DNA of 64,000 nucleotides from Anaeramoeba ignava. Taxonomy: Eukaryota > Metamonada > Anaeramoebidae. Positions 1 to 12,024 of this stretch are shown here, one piece after another (position 1 is the stretch's first letter; each line of letters begins with the position of its first letter). Where the stretch lies: contig JAPDFW010000088.1 in NCBI GenBank assembly GCA_028826165.1, forward strand, positions 1 to 64,000, read 5' to 3'. The position numbers and the translations under genes were made by a program. The notes below the pieces were generated by a model. It was given only the letters and a program-made list of their open reading frames with translations, did not search any database and was not told where the DNA came from.

Positions 1-3000
1 TATTGCATTAATATCAGCCCTTTTTCTTTTTCAATCAACAATTTGATGATTTCGAATGTTGAATTATGTCCACAAGCAAAATGTAAAGGTGTTTCATCTT
101 CATCTGTTTTTGCATTAACATCAGTACCATTTTCAATTAACAATTTAGCAATTTCAATTTGGTTGTTTTTGCAAGCAAAATGCAAAGGGGTTCGACGAGA
201 ATATGTTAATGCATCGGTATTAACTCCCTTTTCAATAAAGTACTTAACAATTTCAAGTGGAATTATTTGGCAAGCAAAATGAAATGCTGTTATATAATCG
301 TCTGTTTCTGCATTAATATTAGCACCATTTTCCACTAAATATTTGATAACTTGAGTGAATTACACTCACGTTATATGCAAAGCTGTTTCATTAAAATTGT
401 GTTTCTTGCATTAATATCAATGCCGTTTTGAACCAACAATTTGATAATTTCAAAAGAATTGTTTTGACAAGCAACATGTAGCAGTGTTTCATTTTGAATT
501 GCTCTAACATTTATATCAGCTCCCTTTTCAATCAGGTATTCAACAACATCTAAAAGAGCATTTGAAACAAGCAAGGCAAAAATATAAAGGTGTGTTTGAT
601 GTTGATTTGTTGCTTCATTCACATCAAGCCCTTTATCAACTGTTATTATCTAATAATGTCTTTTGATAATCCATTTTGGCAAGCAATATGTAAAACTGTT
701 TGATTTTCACTTGTTCTTGCATGGATATCAATCCCTTTTTCAACAAGATATGCAATATTTTTCTTTGATGATAAATAGGAATTCCCACAAAGTAAATGTA
801 AAGCAGTCTTATTAAATTGTGTTTTTGCATGAATATCAACCTTTTTCAATTAAATACCCAAAAATATGATGATAATATGTTTTTCACAAGCAATATGCAA
901 GGCTGTTTCATTGAAATTTGTTTTTGCGTTAATATCAATCCCATTTTCAACTAAGAGTTTAATAATTTTATTTGATGGAACGTTTTCATCACAAGCAATA
1001 TGCAACGCTGTTTTATTTTCTTTTGTTCTTGCATTTACATCAGCTCCATTCTCAATAAGAAATTGAAGAACTTCCTTTAAAATGATTTTTGACAGGCATA
1101 ATGCAATGGTGTTCGAAGATTATTTTGTTTTGTGTGTTGATATCAGCTCCTTTGGATATTAAATACTCTAGAATATCAATTGAGTGATTTTTGCAAGCAT
1201 AATGTAAAGGTGTTTCTTGTTCATTTGTTTTCGCATTAATATCAGCTCCTTTGGAAATTAAATATTCAACAAATTCAAGTGAACTATGCTTGCAAACAAT
1301 GTGCAAAGCTGTTTCACGCTTATTTGTTTGAGCATTAATATCAACTCCTTTTGAAATTAAATATTCAACAACTTCATTGGAACCATTTTGGCAAGCAAAA
1401 TGTAAAGCTATTTCATTATCATTTGTCTTTGCATTAACATCAGCTCCTTTGGAAATTAAATATTCAATAACTTCTTTTGAATTTTTTTGGCAAGCAAAAT
1501 GTAAAGGTGTTTCATTTTTATCAGTTCTTGCATTAACATCAGCTCCTTTGGAAATTAAATATCCAACAACTTCTTTTGAATTATATTGGCAAGCAAAATG
1601 TAAAGCTGTTTCATTATTATTTGTTTTTGCATTAACATCAGCTCCTTTGGAAATTAAATATTCAATAACTTCTTTTGAATTTTTTTGGCAAGCATAATGT
1701 AAAGGTGTTTCATTATCATTTGTTTTTGCATTAACATCAGCTCCTTTGGAAATTAAATATTCAACAAATTCAAGTGAACTATCCTCACAAACAGAATGTA
1801 AAATAGTTTCTTTTTCATTTGTTTTTGCATTAACATCAGCTCCATTTTCAACAAAAAGTTTCAAAAATTCAATTTCGTAAAATGTCTCACAAAGCATATG
1901 TAAAAGTGTACTTCCATCAGGTAATTGCTCATTAACATCCGCTCCTTTTGAAATTAGATATTCAACCATTTCAAATGAAAAATTGCTTCTGCAAGCAATG
2001 CTTAAAGGTGATTGATATAAAAATCCCGTTATATTAACATCAGCTCCATTTTCAATAAGAACTTTGACAACTTGAGTGTATTATTATCGCAAGCATAATG
2101 TAAAAAGCTGTTTCATTTTCATTTGATTTTGCATTAACATCAACTCTCTTTTGATATTAAATACTCAATAACATCTATTTTATTCTTCCCACAAGCATAA
2201 TGCAAGTTGTTTGTTTTATTTTTGTTTTGTTTTTGCATTAACATCAGCTCCTTTGGAAATTAAATATTCAATAACTTCTTTTGAATTTTTTTGGCAAGCA
2301 AAATGTAAAGGAGTTTCATTTTCATTTGTTTTTGCATTAATATCAGCTCCATTTGAAATTAAATATTCAATAACTTCTTTTGAACTATTATCACAAGCAA
2401 AATGTAAAGGTGTTTCATTTTCATTTGTTTTTGCATTAATATCAGCTCCATTTTCAACAAGTAATTTCACAATTTCAATTTCATTTCTTCGACAAGCAAA
2501 ATGTAAAGGTGTTTTATTTTGTTTTGTTTTTGCATTAATATCAGCTCCTTGGAAAAATTAAATATCAATAACTTTTGAATTTTTGGCAAGCAAAATGTAA
2601 AGGAGTTTCATTATCATTTGTTTTTGCATTAATATCAACTCCATTTGAAATTAAATATTCAATAACTTCTTTTGTATTCTTCTCACAAGCAAAATGTAAA
2701 GGTGTTTTGTTTTCATTTGTTTTTGCATTAATATCAGCTCCATTCTCAACAAGTAATTTCACAATTTCAATTTCATTTCTTGACAAGCAAAATGTAAAGG
2801 TGTTTCTCATCTTATTTGTTTTTTGCATTAATATCAACTCCATTTGAAATTAAATATTCAATAACTTCTTTTGAACTATTCCCACAAGCAAAAATGTAAA
2901 GGAGTTAAATTTTCATTTGTTTTTGCATTAATATCAGCTCTTTCTCAACAAGTATTTCATAATTTCAATTTCATTTCCCTCACAAGCAAAATGTAAAGGT

Positions 3001-3678
3001 GTTTCATTTTCATTTGTTTTTTGCATTAATATCAAGTCCATTTGTTATTAAATATTCAATAACTTCTTTTTGAACTATTATCACAAGCAAAAATGTAAAA
3101 GTTGTTTCATTTTTCATTTGTTTTTGCATTAATATCAAGTCCATTTTGTTATTAAATATTCAATAACTTTTGAATTATATTGACAAGCAAAATGTAAAGT
3201 TGTTTTGTTTTGTTTTGTTTTTGCATTAATATCAGCTCCATTTGTTATTAAATATTCAATAACTTCTTTTGAACTATTCTCACAAGCATAATGTAAAGGT
3301 GTTTCATCTTTATTTGTTTTTGCATTAATATCAGCTCCATTTGAAATTAAATATTCAATAACTTCTTTTGAACCATTCCCAAAGCAAAATGTAAAGGAGT
3401 TAAATTTTCATTTGTTTTTGCATTAATATCAGCTCCATTTGTTATTAAATATTCAATAACTTCTTTTTGAACTATATTGACAAAGCAAAATGTAAAGGTG
3501 TTTCATCTTTATCTGTTTTTGCATTAATATCAGCTCCTTTTGTTATTAAAAGTTCTATCATTTTTTTTGAAGCTTTTTTTGCAATTGCAAAATGTAAAAT
3601 TAGATTGCTTTCTGTTATGGAATCAATTTGTAATAATGCTTGTAAATTATTTTGCTTAATTATTTCCCAAATATTCAT
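1..3678 (-). pseudogene. Ankyrin-repeat protein gene, 5' part, frame broken many times
   Basis: The start codon is at 3676-3678 (protein begins MNIWEIIKQNN) and the gene runs off the left edge. After about 30 N-terminal residues almost everything is ankyrin repeats of 33 residues (99 bp), with the consensus GADINAKT, ETPLHFAC and EVIEYLIS, roughly 35 units. The longest uninterrupted stretch is 1052-1969 (305 codons). Elsewhere the frame shifts near 370, 640, 840, 2080-2215, 2560, 2790-2820, 2890, 2950, 3020-3180, 3370 and 3480, mostly by one base in A or T runs. Ankyrin repeats bind other proteins; no partner or enzymatic domain is visible. Either a decaying gene, or a repeat gene whose assembly was poorly polished. 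Intergenic A/T tracts separate it from the next gene at 3956. Confidence 0.75.
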
Positions 3679-3955
3679 TTTAATTAAAAAATAAAAATGA
3701 AAAATGAAAAATAATAAATTTTTTTTTTGTTTCTTTTTATACTTTTCGTTTTTTTTTTTTTTTTTAAAAATTTTTTTAAGTTTCCTTTTTCAATTTTCTT
3801 GGTTTTCAATAAAATTCCCAATATTTAAAATTAAATTTGTTTCTTATTTATTATTTTAAAGAAATTAATTTGATTAAAAGTAAATTAAAATTGAATTAAA
3901 TTTTGAAAAAAAAAATTAAAAAAAAAAGTTTGATTTTCTTATTATTAATTAATTT

Positions 3956-5623
3956 TTAAATGAAATAAGATTCAACTTCATCAACAACCCATGATTTATA
4001 AGAACCAGCTAAATAACTTTGAGCTTCATTTGATTGATAAGTAATTCCATTAGGTAGATTATAACTATAACCAAAATTTGAATAACCAGGTTGTAAATTA
4101 GAATTTAATTCAAAATCACTTCCATAGCCAAACCATGGGCCATAACTTAAACTAGAATAAATTGCATATTGAGGTTCTTTAATTGTAAACTTTGCAGGTA
4201 TTCTATCCCCTTTATCATTTCTTAATGAAAAAATAAATGCATTTGAATCATTAATGTATCCTGTATTTCCTGATTTAAATCCAACTTGAGTAAAACCTCC
4301 AAAAATAAAATTTTGTTTTGTTTTGATAATAACTAATGTTTTTCCTTTCCCATCAACTGCTTTATGCCAATTTTGAGAATTAAATCCATCTCTTTTTGCT
4401 GAAAATCCTTTTTTCATTTTAGAAAAAAAATCATTATCATTTATCCATTCTTGTAATTTCTTAACATATTCAATATCTTTAACAATTTCTGTTTCTGAAA
4501 ATTGAGGAAAATTCTTTCTTAATTCAATCTCCATTTGATATTGATCAAAAACAGGTTTCATTTTCTCAATTTCCTTCTCTTTATTCTCAACTTCTTTCTT
4601 CCATTTCTCTTCAATTTCTTTCTCTTTGTTTTCAATTTCAATTTTCATTTGTTGATTTTCTTTCTCTTTGTTTTCAACTTCTTTCTTCCATTTCTCTTCA
4701 ATTTCTTTCTCTTTGTTTTCAATTTCAATTTTCATTTGTTGATTTTCTTTTTGATTGTCTTGAATAACTTTGTTTTGAATATCAACTAAAAAAGATTTAG
4801 GAAAAAAATCAAATTGTTTTAATTTATCAAAATCTTGTTTTGAAATTGAATTTTTATCAAATAATGAAAAAAAAGAATGAAATAATCTTTTCTTTTCAAT
4901 TCCTCTTTCTTTTTCTTTTTCTTTTCTTTTTTTCCTTTTAATCTTTGATTTCTTTTTTCAATCCAATTATTTAAAATTGAAAAATCAAATTGAAAATTTC
5001 TTTTTTTTCTTGTTTAAATTGAATAAATTTGATAATTTCTTCTTTAGTTAAATTGAATAAATTCTCATTATTTTGAATTTGGGAAAATTTTTTATTTATT
5101 AATTCAAAACATTTTATTTCAATTTCATTTGAATTTAAATTTCGATTTTGGAATAAAAATTGGAAAAATTTGAATAATTAATTGAATTTGAAATTTTTTT
5201 TTGAATAATTTCTTTCAATAAATTTAATTTAAAATAAATTGAAATTTCTAATAATTGGAGAAGATTTTCTTGATTCTCAAAAGAAATATTTCCATAATAA
5301 ATATAACTTAAAATTGATTCCATTTCTTTTTATTAAATTGATTTAAAAAGAAATAGAAAGAGATTCTTGCCTTAATGATTCATTAAAAAAAGGAGATCTT
5401 GAAGATAAAATTGATTTATGAACTTTAATTTCAAAAGGATTTGATTTATTCTCAACAAAAATTGAAAAATCTTTAAATGAATTTCCATTTAAAAGGTTTG
5501 AATAATTTTTAATTAAATTTTTTGTTACTTTTTTTTCTAAATTTTTCATTTCATTTTCATTTTCATTTCATTTTCATTTTGATTTTCATTTTGAATTTGG
5601 TTATTATTATTATTATTATCCAT
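3956..5623 (-). pseudogene. Broken copy of BTB-coiled coil-TLDc gene
   Basis: A near-copy of the intact gene at 18600-20339, in the same orientation. The start is at 5621-5623 followed by an Asn run. The BTB core (FKDFSIFVENK, KVHKSILSSRSPFF) is readable at 5549-5343, BTB continues in another frame at 5323-5135, and the coiled coil plus TLDc domain is open at 4735-3956 (259 codons). TLDc hallmarks are AKRDGFNSQNWHKAVDGKG, TLVIIKT, FIFGGFTQVGF and SNAFIFSLRND. Compared with the intact copy it has about six or more small indels (for example two extra bases near 5348, missing bases near 5330, 5160 and 4930-5000), nearly all in A/T runs. A fresh pseudogene, or a good gene with homopolymer errors. 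The 3' and upstream flanks are also duplicated. Confidence 0.8.
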
Positions 5624-5639
5624 TTTGTTTTTTTGTGTT

Positions 5640-6315
5640 TTGTTTTTTGTTTTTTGTTTTTAAAAAAAAAAATGAAAAATTTAAATAAAAATTAATAAAA
5701 AGTGGATTTTGAAAATAAATAAAAATATAAAAATGAGAATAAATTTAAATTAATAATTAATTTAATTTTTCTTTTTAATTTATTATTTTAAATTAATTTA
5801 TTAATAAATTATTATTATTTTTTATTAATTTTTTTTATTAAAAAATAAAAGGAAAATTATTTTAATTTAATTTTTAATTTAATTTTTGAATTTAAAATTA
5901 TTAATAATTTTAAATTTTAAAAACAAATTTTAAATTAATATTAATTCAATTTAATTCAAAAAGATAAAATTTTAATTTCAAAAATCAATTTTCAAAATAT
6001 TTTTAAATAATAAAATATTTAAATCTAAAAACATTAAATTATTATTTTAAACATAAATTAAATATTAAATTATATTTTTAAATTAATTTATAAATTAAAT
6101 CTTAAATTAAATCTATTTTCATTTTTTATATTTATATGTTAAATATTTAAATAATAAAATATTTAAATCTAAAACAATAAATTATTATTTTAATAATAAA
6201 ATTAAATATTAAATTATATTTTTAAATTATTTTCCTTTTTTTTCTTTATTTTTCCTTTTTTTCTAATTTTCCTTTTTTTTTTCTTATTTTTTTCTTTAAA
6301 AAAGAAAATTCCAAA
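5640..6315. repeat. Duplicated upstream segment and partial 144-bp satellite
   Basis: No gene. 5640-6005 matches 20345-20750, the upstream side of the intact BTB-TLDc gene, and part of it matches again at 15105-15225. From about 6005 to 6235 there are one to two units of the satellite that forms the large blocks at 15225-18060 and 20745-21590. The last 80 bases are T-rich and lead into the BTB-ARM gene start. Confidence 0.7.
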
Positions 6316-7017
6316 ATGAATAATAATAACAATAACAATAACAATAACAATAACACAGAAAACTTAAAAGAATTATACAAATTATCAATCAAAGAAATTG
6401 ATAATATTTTACTTAAAGAACAATCACTTAATTTTTCAAAAATTTATCAAACTCAAAAACAATTTACAGATTTTACAATTTATTGTAAAGAAAAGAAGAA
6501 AGAAAATGAAAATGAAAATGAAAATGAAAATGAAAATGAAAAAAGAAACAAAAAAAGAAATAAGAAAGAAGATGAGAGAGAAAACCCAATAAAATGCCAC
6601 AAAATCATTTTAAATGCAAGAAGTTCATTTTTTGATTTATTTACAAAAGAAAAAGGAGAAAATCAAATTTATTTTAAAGAATTCGATTTTGAAATTGTTG
6701 AACCAATAATCAAATATATTTATGAAGGTGAAATCAATATTAATCATCAAGAATTCGAAAAATATTTTAAATTTGCTGATATAATTAAATTAGAAAAATT
6801 AAAAATCAAAATTGAAAAAGAAATTGAACCAATTATTAATCAAAATAATATATTTGAAATATTTTCAAAATCAAAAGAAATTCAATCAGATTTTCTTTTA
6901 GAAATTTGTCAAAATTTTGTTCTTAAAGCCTTCCCCGCAAGCAAAAATATTTTCTTTTACTTACACTTACAAAAAATTAAGTGTAATCATTCTCAAAAAA
7001 TTGAGAAAAATGATTAA
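6316..7017 (+). CDS. BTB/BACK-ARM protein, 5' part, truncated by a transposon
   Basis: Starts with ATG and an Asn run, then a BTB domain at about residues 40-140 (FTDFTIYCKEK, an acidic Lys/Glu/Asn insert, then IKCHKIILNARSSFFDLF and IKYIYEGEININ), then the beginning of a BACK-like helical region (FADIIKLEKLKIKI). The host sequence ends at 6926; from 6927 the frame reads 30 codons of transposon sequence to a TAA at 7015-7017. BTB domains dimerise and often recruit CUL3 ligases; function here is inferred only from the fold. If the element at 6927-12024 and one TTAA are removed, the frame continues directly into 12029 onward, giving a 952-residue protein: BTB, BACK-like, long coiled coil, nine ARM repeats. 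As sequenced, only a 233-residue BTB fragment could be made. Confidence 0.85.
   Translation: MNNNNNNNNNNNNTENLKELYKLSIKEIDNILLKEQSLNFSKIYQTQKQFTDFTIYCKEKKKENENENENENENEKRNKKRNKKEDERENPIKCHKIILNARSSFFDLFTKEKGENQIYFKEFDFEIVEPIIKYIYEGEININHQEFEKYFKFADIIKLEKLKIKIEKEIEPIINQNNIFEIFSKSKEIQSDFLLEICQNFVLKAFPASKNIFFYLHLQKIKCNHSQKIEKND
6927..6953 (+). repeat. Left terminal inverted repeat of the transposon
   Basis: 27 bases, identical in reverse complement to 11998-12024; similarity stops abruptly after AATATTTT. TTAA (6923-6926) lies immediately outside. Just inside are two potential hairpins: ATTAAGTGTAAT (6978-6989) opposite TTACACTTA (6960-6968), and AATCATTCTC/GAGAAAAATGATT (about 6987-7015). Confidence 0.95.
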
Positions 7018-7634
7018 TAAAAGCAAATATATCTAACTTTCGAAGCTTATCAGGTGATTTTTTTTTCAAAATATCCATTTTAGGAAATGATATACTCAAG
7101 CTGCTGCATATAAATAATTAGAAGATTAGATTTAAATTTAATTTTCATGCTCAAGAATGAAAAAAATTATTAAAATTTTATTGAAATCAATAATTTCTAT
7201 TGTTGCAGAACTTTCAGAATCTGGTCCTATTTTTTTCAACATGCTTAATTTATAGATTATTTTATGTTCTTATTTAGGTTCAAATAAATTCAAAAACTTT
7301 CGTGTTTTATAGAAATGGGATGCTTATTTGTTGATCAAAAAATTGGCATTTTTTCAAATTTTTATATCAACTCATTGATCATTTATTTTGTCGATTTCAA
7401 CCATTAATCTTCTTTTATTTTTATTTTTATTTGTTTTTTTCTCTTACTTTTTTTTCTTATTTGTTGACAAACACTATTTAAATAAAAAAAAATATTTTAT
7501 AAAAAAAAAATAACAAGATCACAAAACATTTTTCTTTTGACATTTTTTTAAAATTTTTTTCTTTTTTTCTATTTTCTTATTCTGTTTTATCTTTTTATTT
7601 TTTTTTCAAATCTTTGTTTTAATTCGTTTTTTAC
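7018..7634 (+). other. Transposon 5' non-coding region
   Basis: No open frame of note on either strand. Base composition is slightly less extreme than the host intergenic DNA and has no tandem repeats, unlike most gaps in this window. It presumably holds the transposase promoter; a T-rich tract at 7400-7620 precedes the start codon. Confidence 0.5.
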
Positions 7635-10600
7635 ATGAAAGCAATAACTTGTTATATTTGTGGGAAAAAAAATCCCTAAAGCCCAAGTTCCATCCAAAAA
7701 TGAATTATTTTTGAAATTAGAATCTACTCCAAGAAGAAAAAGTAATAAAATATGTAATCGGTGCTATAGAGATAATTTAAAAATGGTATATTTTACTTAT
7801 TTTGCTTCTTTTTAATTTTTTCTCATTCCATCTTTTTCAGAAAAAATTTATTCAGGAAAACAAGGATATCAAAGAAGAAAATAGCTGCCTCAAACAAGAA
7901 TTAGATTATTTAAAAGAGTTGGTTCAACAACAAAAAAAAGAAATCAATCACCAATTCTCAATTTATAAAGAAGTCAAAAAACAATTGAAAACAACTCTCT
8001 CTTGGGTGAATATCCTCAATGAAAAATGTGACAGCATCGCTAGAACTGAAATGGAACTTAGAGAAAATCTGTGTGAAGTTCAAAAGGAAAAAGAAAATTT
8101 GAAGAATCAACAAATCACAATCCACTCACATTTGATGTATCAACTTACAAAAGAAAATCAAGATTTAAAAACACAAGTGGAAAAAAATCAGATTAAAATT
8201 GGGAATTTGAGAGATAGTGTATATTATTGGAAAATTACTAAACCGAAAAGAAAGGAAAAAAAGAAGGAGGAAGAACAAATGAAAAGAGATTCACTCAAAA
8301 ATCTCTCTCAAAATCAAACCTCACTTGATGGTGAAAATGAAAACAATCAAAATGAAAACAATCAAAATGAAAACAATCAAAATGAAAACAATCAAAATGA
8401 AAAGGGAAAAGGAAAGGAAAAAACAAAAATTGAATCTAAATCAATTAAAAAATTCAGAAAACTATATGAAAACGATCGCAAAATGAGATCTGCATTTAAT
8501 ATTGGGACAAAAATTGTAGGAATCAGTATTTCAAAATTTTATAGATTCCTCAACTTATTTGAAATCAAGACACAAGATGGGTTGCAAGATTATTGCGATG
8601 AAGTTAAAATCAAATTAGCTCCAATAGTTAATAGTATGGCAGAATCAATTCTAGATTTATCTGCAGAGGAAGTAGAACAATCTACTGATCCTTCTTCAAC
8701 ACAAACCATGGAACATATGAAAAATCACTTTATATCTGATAAAGATATTGATAAAATTGCTAACTCCTCAAGAAAATTATTTATTAATAAAGAATTGACA
8801 AATTCATCTTCCCTTCTAGACCTCAAAGAAAAAATATATCAATTAGTCATAAGTAATGAAAAAAAAAATTCAATCGAAAGAAAAGATCAGAACAAGAATA
8901 ATTCAAATCAACAGATAGAGAATGAATCTCAACCAGAAATCGATTCCACTAAAAAAATAGATTCGATTTTTTCTCATGATGTAGCATATTCACATCGGAA
9001 TAACCGAGCTGCAGATGCATGCGCAATTTTTATTGAAGCGAACACAAAATTTAACAGAATTATACATTACCAAAGAATGAGCTCAACTTCAACCATCCAT
9101 CCACAAAGTTTAGAGGGATTTTTGATTCCCAAAGGAATACAAAAGCTTTCGGAGAAATACAATATCCTTGCCACGGTCCATGACCAGAATACCTCATCTA
9201 AAGTTAAACAGTGTTTCCCGAATATCATGCATTTACTAGATCCCTGGCACGTAACTAGATCAATTCGAAGAAGATACAACAAACTTGTTAACAAATTCTG
9301 TGGATCAAATAAAAAGAAACGCTCAAAAGAAGAAAGCGAGAAAATGCGAAAAAAAAAAGAACATTTGATGTCATGGAAAGAATCTATAATTTTCCATTTT
9401 CTAAGATGTGCAAAATCTTGCCAAGGCGATATGACGACTTTATTATCTGAATGGTTTAGATATTTTCTCCACGCTAAAGGCGATCATTCCCTTTGCCCAA
9501 AAAATAGTCCATGCACAAAAAATGAAAATTCAAACGAAAATAAACATCCTGAAGATAAAAAAATTACAAACAAAGAGGAGGAAGCATTCTTCAAAATGAT
9601 ACTTTCTGATTTCACCATTATTAAAAAATTAATTTTTTGTAGATATTTTTTATCCACAAGCTACAACGAATCCTTTTTCAGCACTTTAAACGGTTATCGC
9701 GAAAAAATAAGTCATTTTAAAAATTATAATCTTCTTTATCAACTTGCCATCATTGATTGGAACCAAAATAGGAAAAAAGAAAATGAAAAGGAAATAAATT
9801 TAGGAAACCAAGAAAACGAAATTGAATTCAATGAAAAAAATGTATTACAAGAAAATCAAAAAAAAGAAAAAGATATGGAATGGCAAAAAGAATTACTTCA
9901 TCTCTCTTTACCAGGTATCTTTCAAAAAAGTACATCTTATTTGAAGAATTTAACTCTCTCAAGAATCAAAAAAAAGAAAAGAAATAGCTCAGAAGAAATT
10001 GTCCCTCCTCAAAAAGAAAAAAAAAGAAGTAGAAAGTCACCAAAAAAAGAAGCAAGTTTAAAAACAAAAAAAAACTTGATCTCAACATTTTTATTAAGTA
10101 AGATTCAACCCAATTTGTTTGATTTTGAAAACTATTCCTTGCTTCCTACATTTCAAATCCATTTCAAAGATGCTTTGGAGATGTTAAATCCAAAAGAAAC
10201 TCATAAACAAACTCAAAAGGAAACAGAGAACTCATGTCCCAATATACATGATTTGCACATTTTTTCCAATCAAAATCCTTCATTGTTATCAAGAAAAAGT
10301 AAAATCGATAATAAAAATGACGTTCCCATTCAAACAAAAACAAATAATCATAATGCTATCCAAAATATTCAACTTCCCAAACCCAGAGAAATTCAACTCC
10401 TTGAGGAAGATTATATACACAACAAAAGAGAAGAAATAAAGAGATTTCTGAATGATTTAATTGATAACCCCATTAATCTGTATCTTCCAAGTGGGATACA
10501 AGGATCATGGTGGAAAAGATGGGACTTAGAGCAAATGCTGAGTCTCAAGATTTGTCTATTGGATTTTAGTAAATTTTTTATATCCTCAATATCAAAATGA
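7635..10600 (+). CDS. Kolobok-like DDE transposase with N-terminal CxxC...CxxC motif
   Basis: I place the start at 7635. Exon 1 (7635-7785) encodes CYIC and CNRC cysteine pairs, a probable zinc-binding module like those at the N-terminus of other transposases. Intron 7786-7840 (GTATAT...TTTTCAG, 55 bp, phase 0); exon 2 is open from 7841 to the TGA at 10600. A coiled-coil stretch and an (ENNQN)n linker precede the catalytic core. Probable catalytic residues: Asp codon at 8978 (SHDVAYSH), Asp at 9182 (VHDQNTSS) followed by LLDPWHVTRSIRR, and Glu at 9668 (TSYNESFFSTLNGY). The Asp-WHV and TS.nE.F blocks are the Kolobok pattern as I recall it. A basic tail follows. Oddities: exon 1 needs one base fewer in an A8 run at 7665-7672 to avoid a TAA, and the stop at 10600 lies next to a T6 run; one fewer T joins the frame to the protease. 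Confidence 0.8.
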
Positions 10601-11429
10601 TGTAGAATTTACCAGATTAGATTTTGAACCCACGATCCAAAAATTACATCAAGAATACAAAGATTTTCAAGCATTCAAGAACAGAAGAAATCAAATTTAT
10701 GAAGATTTTGATAAATTTTTAGAAGCTTCAAAAAAAAGTTATCCCAAATTGATTGACCATTTCAACAATTTCGTTGAAAATCGACCGAGAATGAACAAAA
10801 TAGATGTCTTTTCTAATTGGTTGATGTCTCCAGAACTCAGAAACCAAATTGAATTGTTTGAATCGTTAATAGAATTTGAGAAAGGAGTGGATGGTTGGAA
10901 GCAATTAAGAACAATATTATTTAATTTTGAAGAATGCGAAAGATTGATGAAATGGGATGAAAAGGAACCTTTAGATATTATACCAATAATATATTTGACT
11001 AATCATCATTATGTGTGTTTTTTGATTGATAAACAATTTCATAAAATCTATTTATATAACACTATTCCAAAATATGCAAAAAAGGAAGTAGAAGATATGG
11101 GAAATCATATAAAACAGTATATTAAATGGCGCATAAATGAAAATTATGAAATTGAAGAACTAGTCAAGAAAAAAATCCAAGAAGATGGCGCCCAATGCGG
11201 GAATTCAGTACTACTTTTTTTATGGTTGATTTTCACTATTAAAATTCCTATTGAAAAAGCAGTGGAAATTATCAACCATTCACTTGCTGTCAGATTTAGA
11301 TTCATGATCCTAAAATGTATTTGTAAATCAACCAGAATTCAATTATTATTCAAATCACCAGAATTCATTCAAGATATAATACAAAATCACCCCAAAAAAT
11401 ATCGGCACAATTCATTTTTTCTTTTTTGA
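10570..11429 (+). CDS. Ulp1-like cysteine protease domain (C48), element-encoded
   Basis: The frame is open from upstream of 10570 to TGA at 11429. The first ATG of this frame lies well inside it, so it was probably translated as the C-terminal part of the transposase polyprotein after a one-base slip near 10567. Protease hallmarks: His at 11007 in TNHHYVCFLID, Gln and Cys in QEDGAQCGNS (Cys codon 11196), with Gln six residues before Cys as in Ulp1/SENP. The position that is normally the acidic member (iyDS) reads YLYNT, so Asn replaces Asp. Ulp1-family enzymes cleave SUMO or related bonds; in transposons their role is unclear. The tail after the Cys block (about 65 residues) has no recognised domain. 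Confidence 0.7.
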
Positions 11430-11997
11430 TGAATCTCTCTAATTTTTAAACGTTAAATTGATTTTTTTTCAAATCATTTTTTCACATCTTTTATTTTTCA
11501 AAATCTTTTACAAAGAAAAATAAAGAATTTTGTTGAAGGAAATAATTGAATTTTGTATTGGATTCAGTTAAAATTAATATATTTCAAAATGAAAAAGAAA
11601 AATTTGAAAAATTGATCAAAACAATTATCTTTTGAATTCTCATAAATTTCTTATTCATATCATTAATTGAATTTTTCTCATCAATTTCTTTCTCAATAAT
11701 CAAGTTCAGTTGTATGAAACAGAATAGAAAAAAGAACCAAAATGAAGAGATATTCAACAAAATTTTCCAAAAGATAAAAATTTGTTTGAAAAGTTTTGGA
11801 TTATGAAATTATGGAGATTGTCCCAAATAAAAAAAAAGTAGTATTTCTTTTTCTTTTTCCAAATAGAAAAAATTGATGTTTTTTTGATCTATTCTTTAAT
11901 TATTTTTTTTAATAAAAAGGGGAAAAATCAAATTTTTTATTTTTTTTTATTTTTTTTTCAAAGTGACAGCTGTCACTTCAAAAGGGGAAAAAATGAC
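11430..11997 (+). other. Transposon 3' non-coding region with subterminal palindrome
   Basis: No gene. T- and A-rich, without tandem repeats. It contains a perfect 18-bp palindrome at 11961-11978 (AAGTGACAGCTGTCACTT), 19 bases inside the right terminal repeat. This is a plausible binding site for transposase or another dimeric factor. Confidence 0.6.
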
Positions 11998-12024
11998 AAA
12001 ATATTTTTGCTTGCGGGGAAGGCT
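11998..12024 (-). repeat. Right terminal inverted repeat of the transposon
   Basis: Reverse complement of 6927-6953 over 27 bases without mismatch. TTAA (12025-12028) follows directly and the host BTB/ARM coding frame resumes. Confidence 0.95.

Larger units (their letters stand above)
6927..12024 (+). mobile_element. Kolobok-like DNA transposon with Ulp1-type protease
   Basis: 5,098 bp bounded by perfect 27-bp terminal inverted repeats (6927-6953 and 11998-12024, outer end AGCCTTCCCCGCAAGC). It is flanked by TTAA at 6923-6926 and 12025-12028, the target duplication of Kolobok and piggyBac elements; because TTAA is palindromic, a TA duplication cannot be strictly excluded. The contents are a transposase of Kolobok type (7635-10600) and a C48 cysteine-protease domain (about 10570-11429), both on the plus strand. 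It sits inside the coding sequence of a BTB/ARM gene. The perfect ends suggest recent insertion, although the reading frame has two one-base breaks in homopolymers. Related superfamilies with proteases (MULE, KDZ/Zisupton) were considered; the TTAA and the DPWH motif favour Kolobok. Confidence 0.85.

Noticed and set aside
10749-11429. Independent protease gene starting at 10749
   Set aside because: That position is TTG, not ATG, and the frame is open and protein-like further upstream, so a fusion is more likely.
6927-12024. Element as a piggyBac, MULE or KDZ transposon
   Set aside because: TTAA fits piggyBac but the transposase has Kolobok-type blocks (HDQNTSS, DPWHV, TSYNESF); MULE and KDZ have 8-11-bp target duplications, not TTAA.
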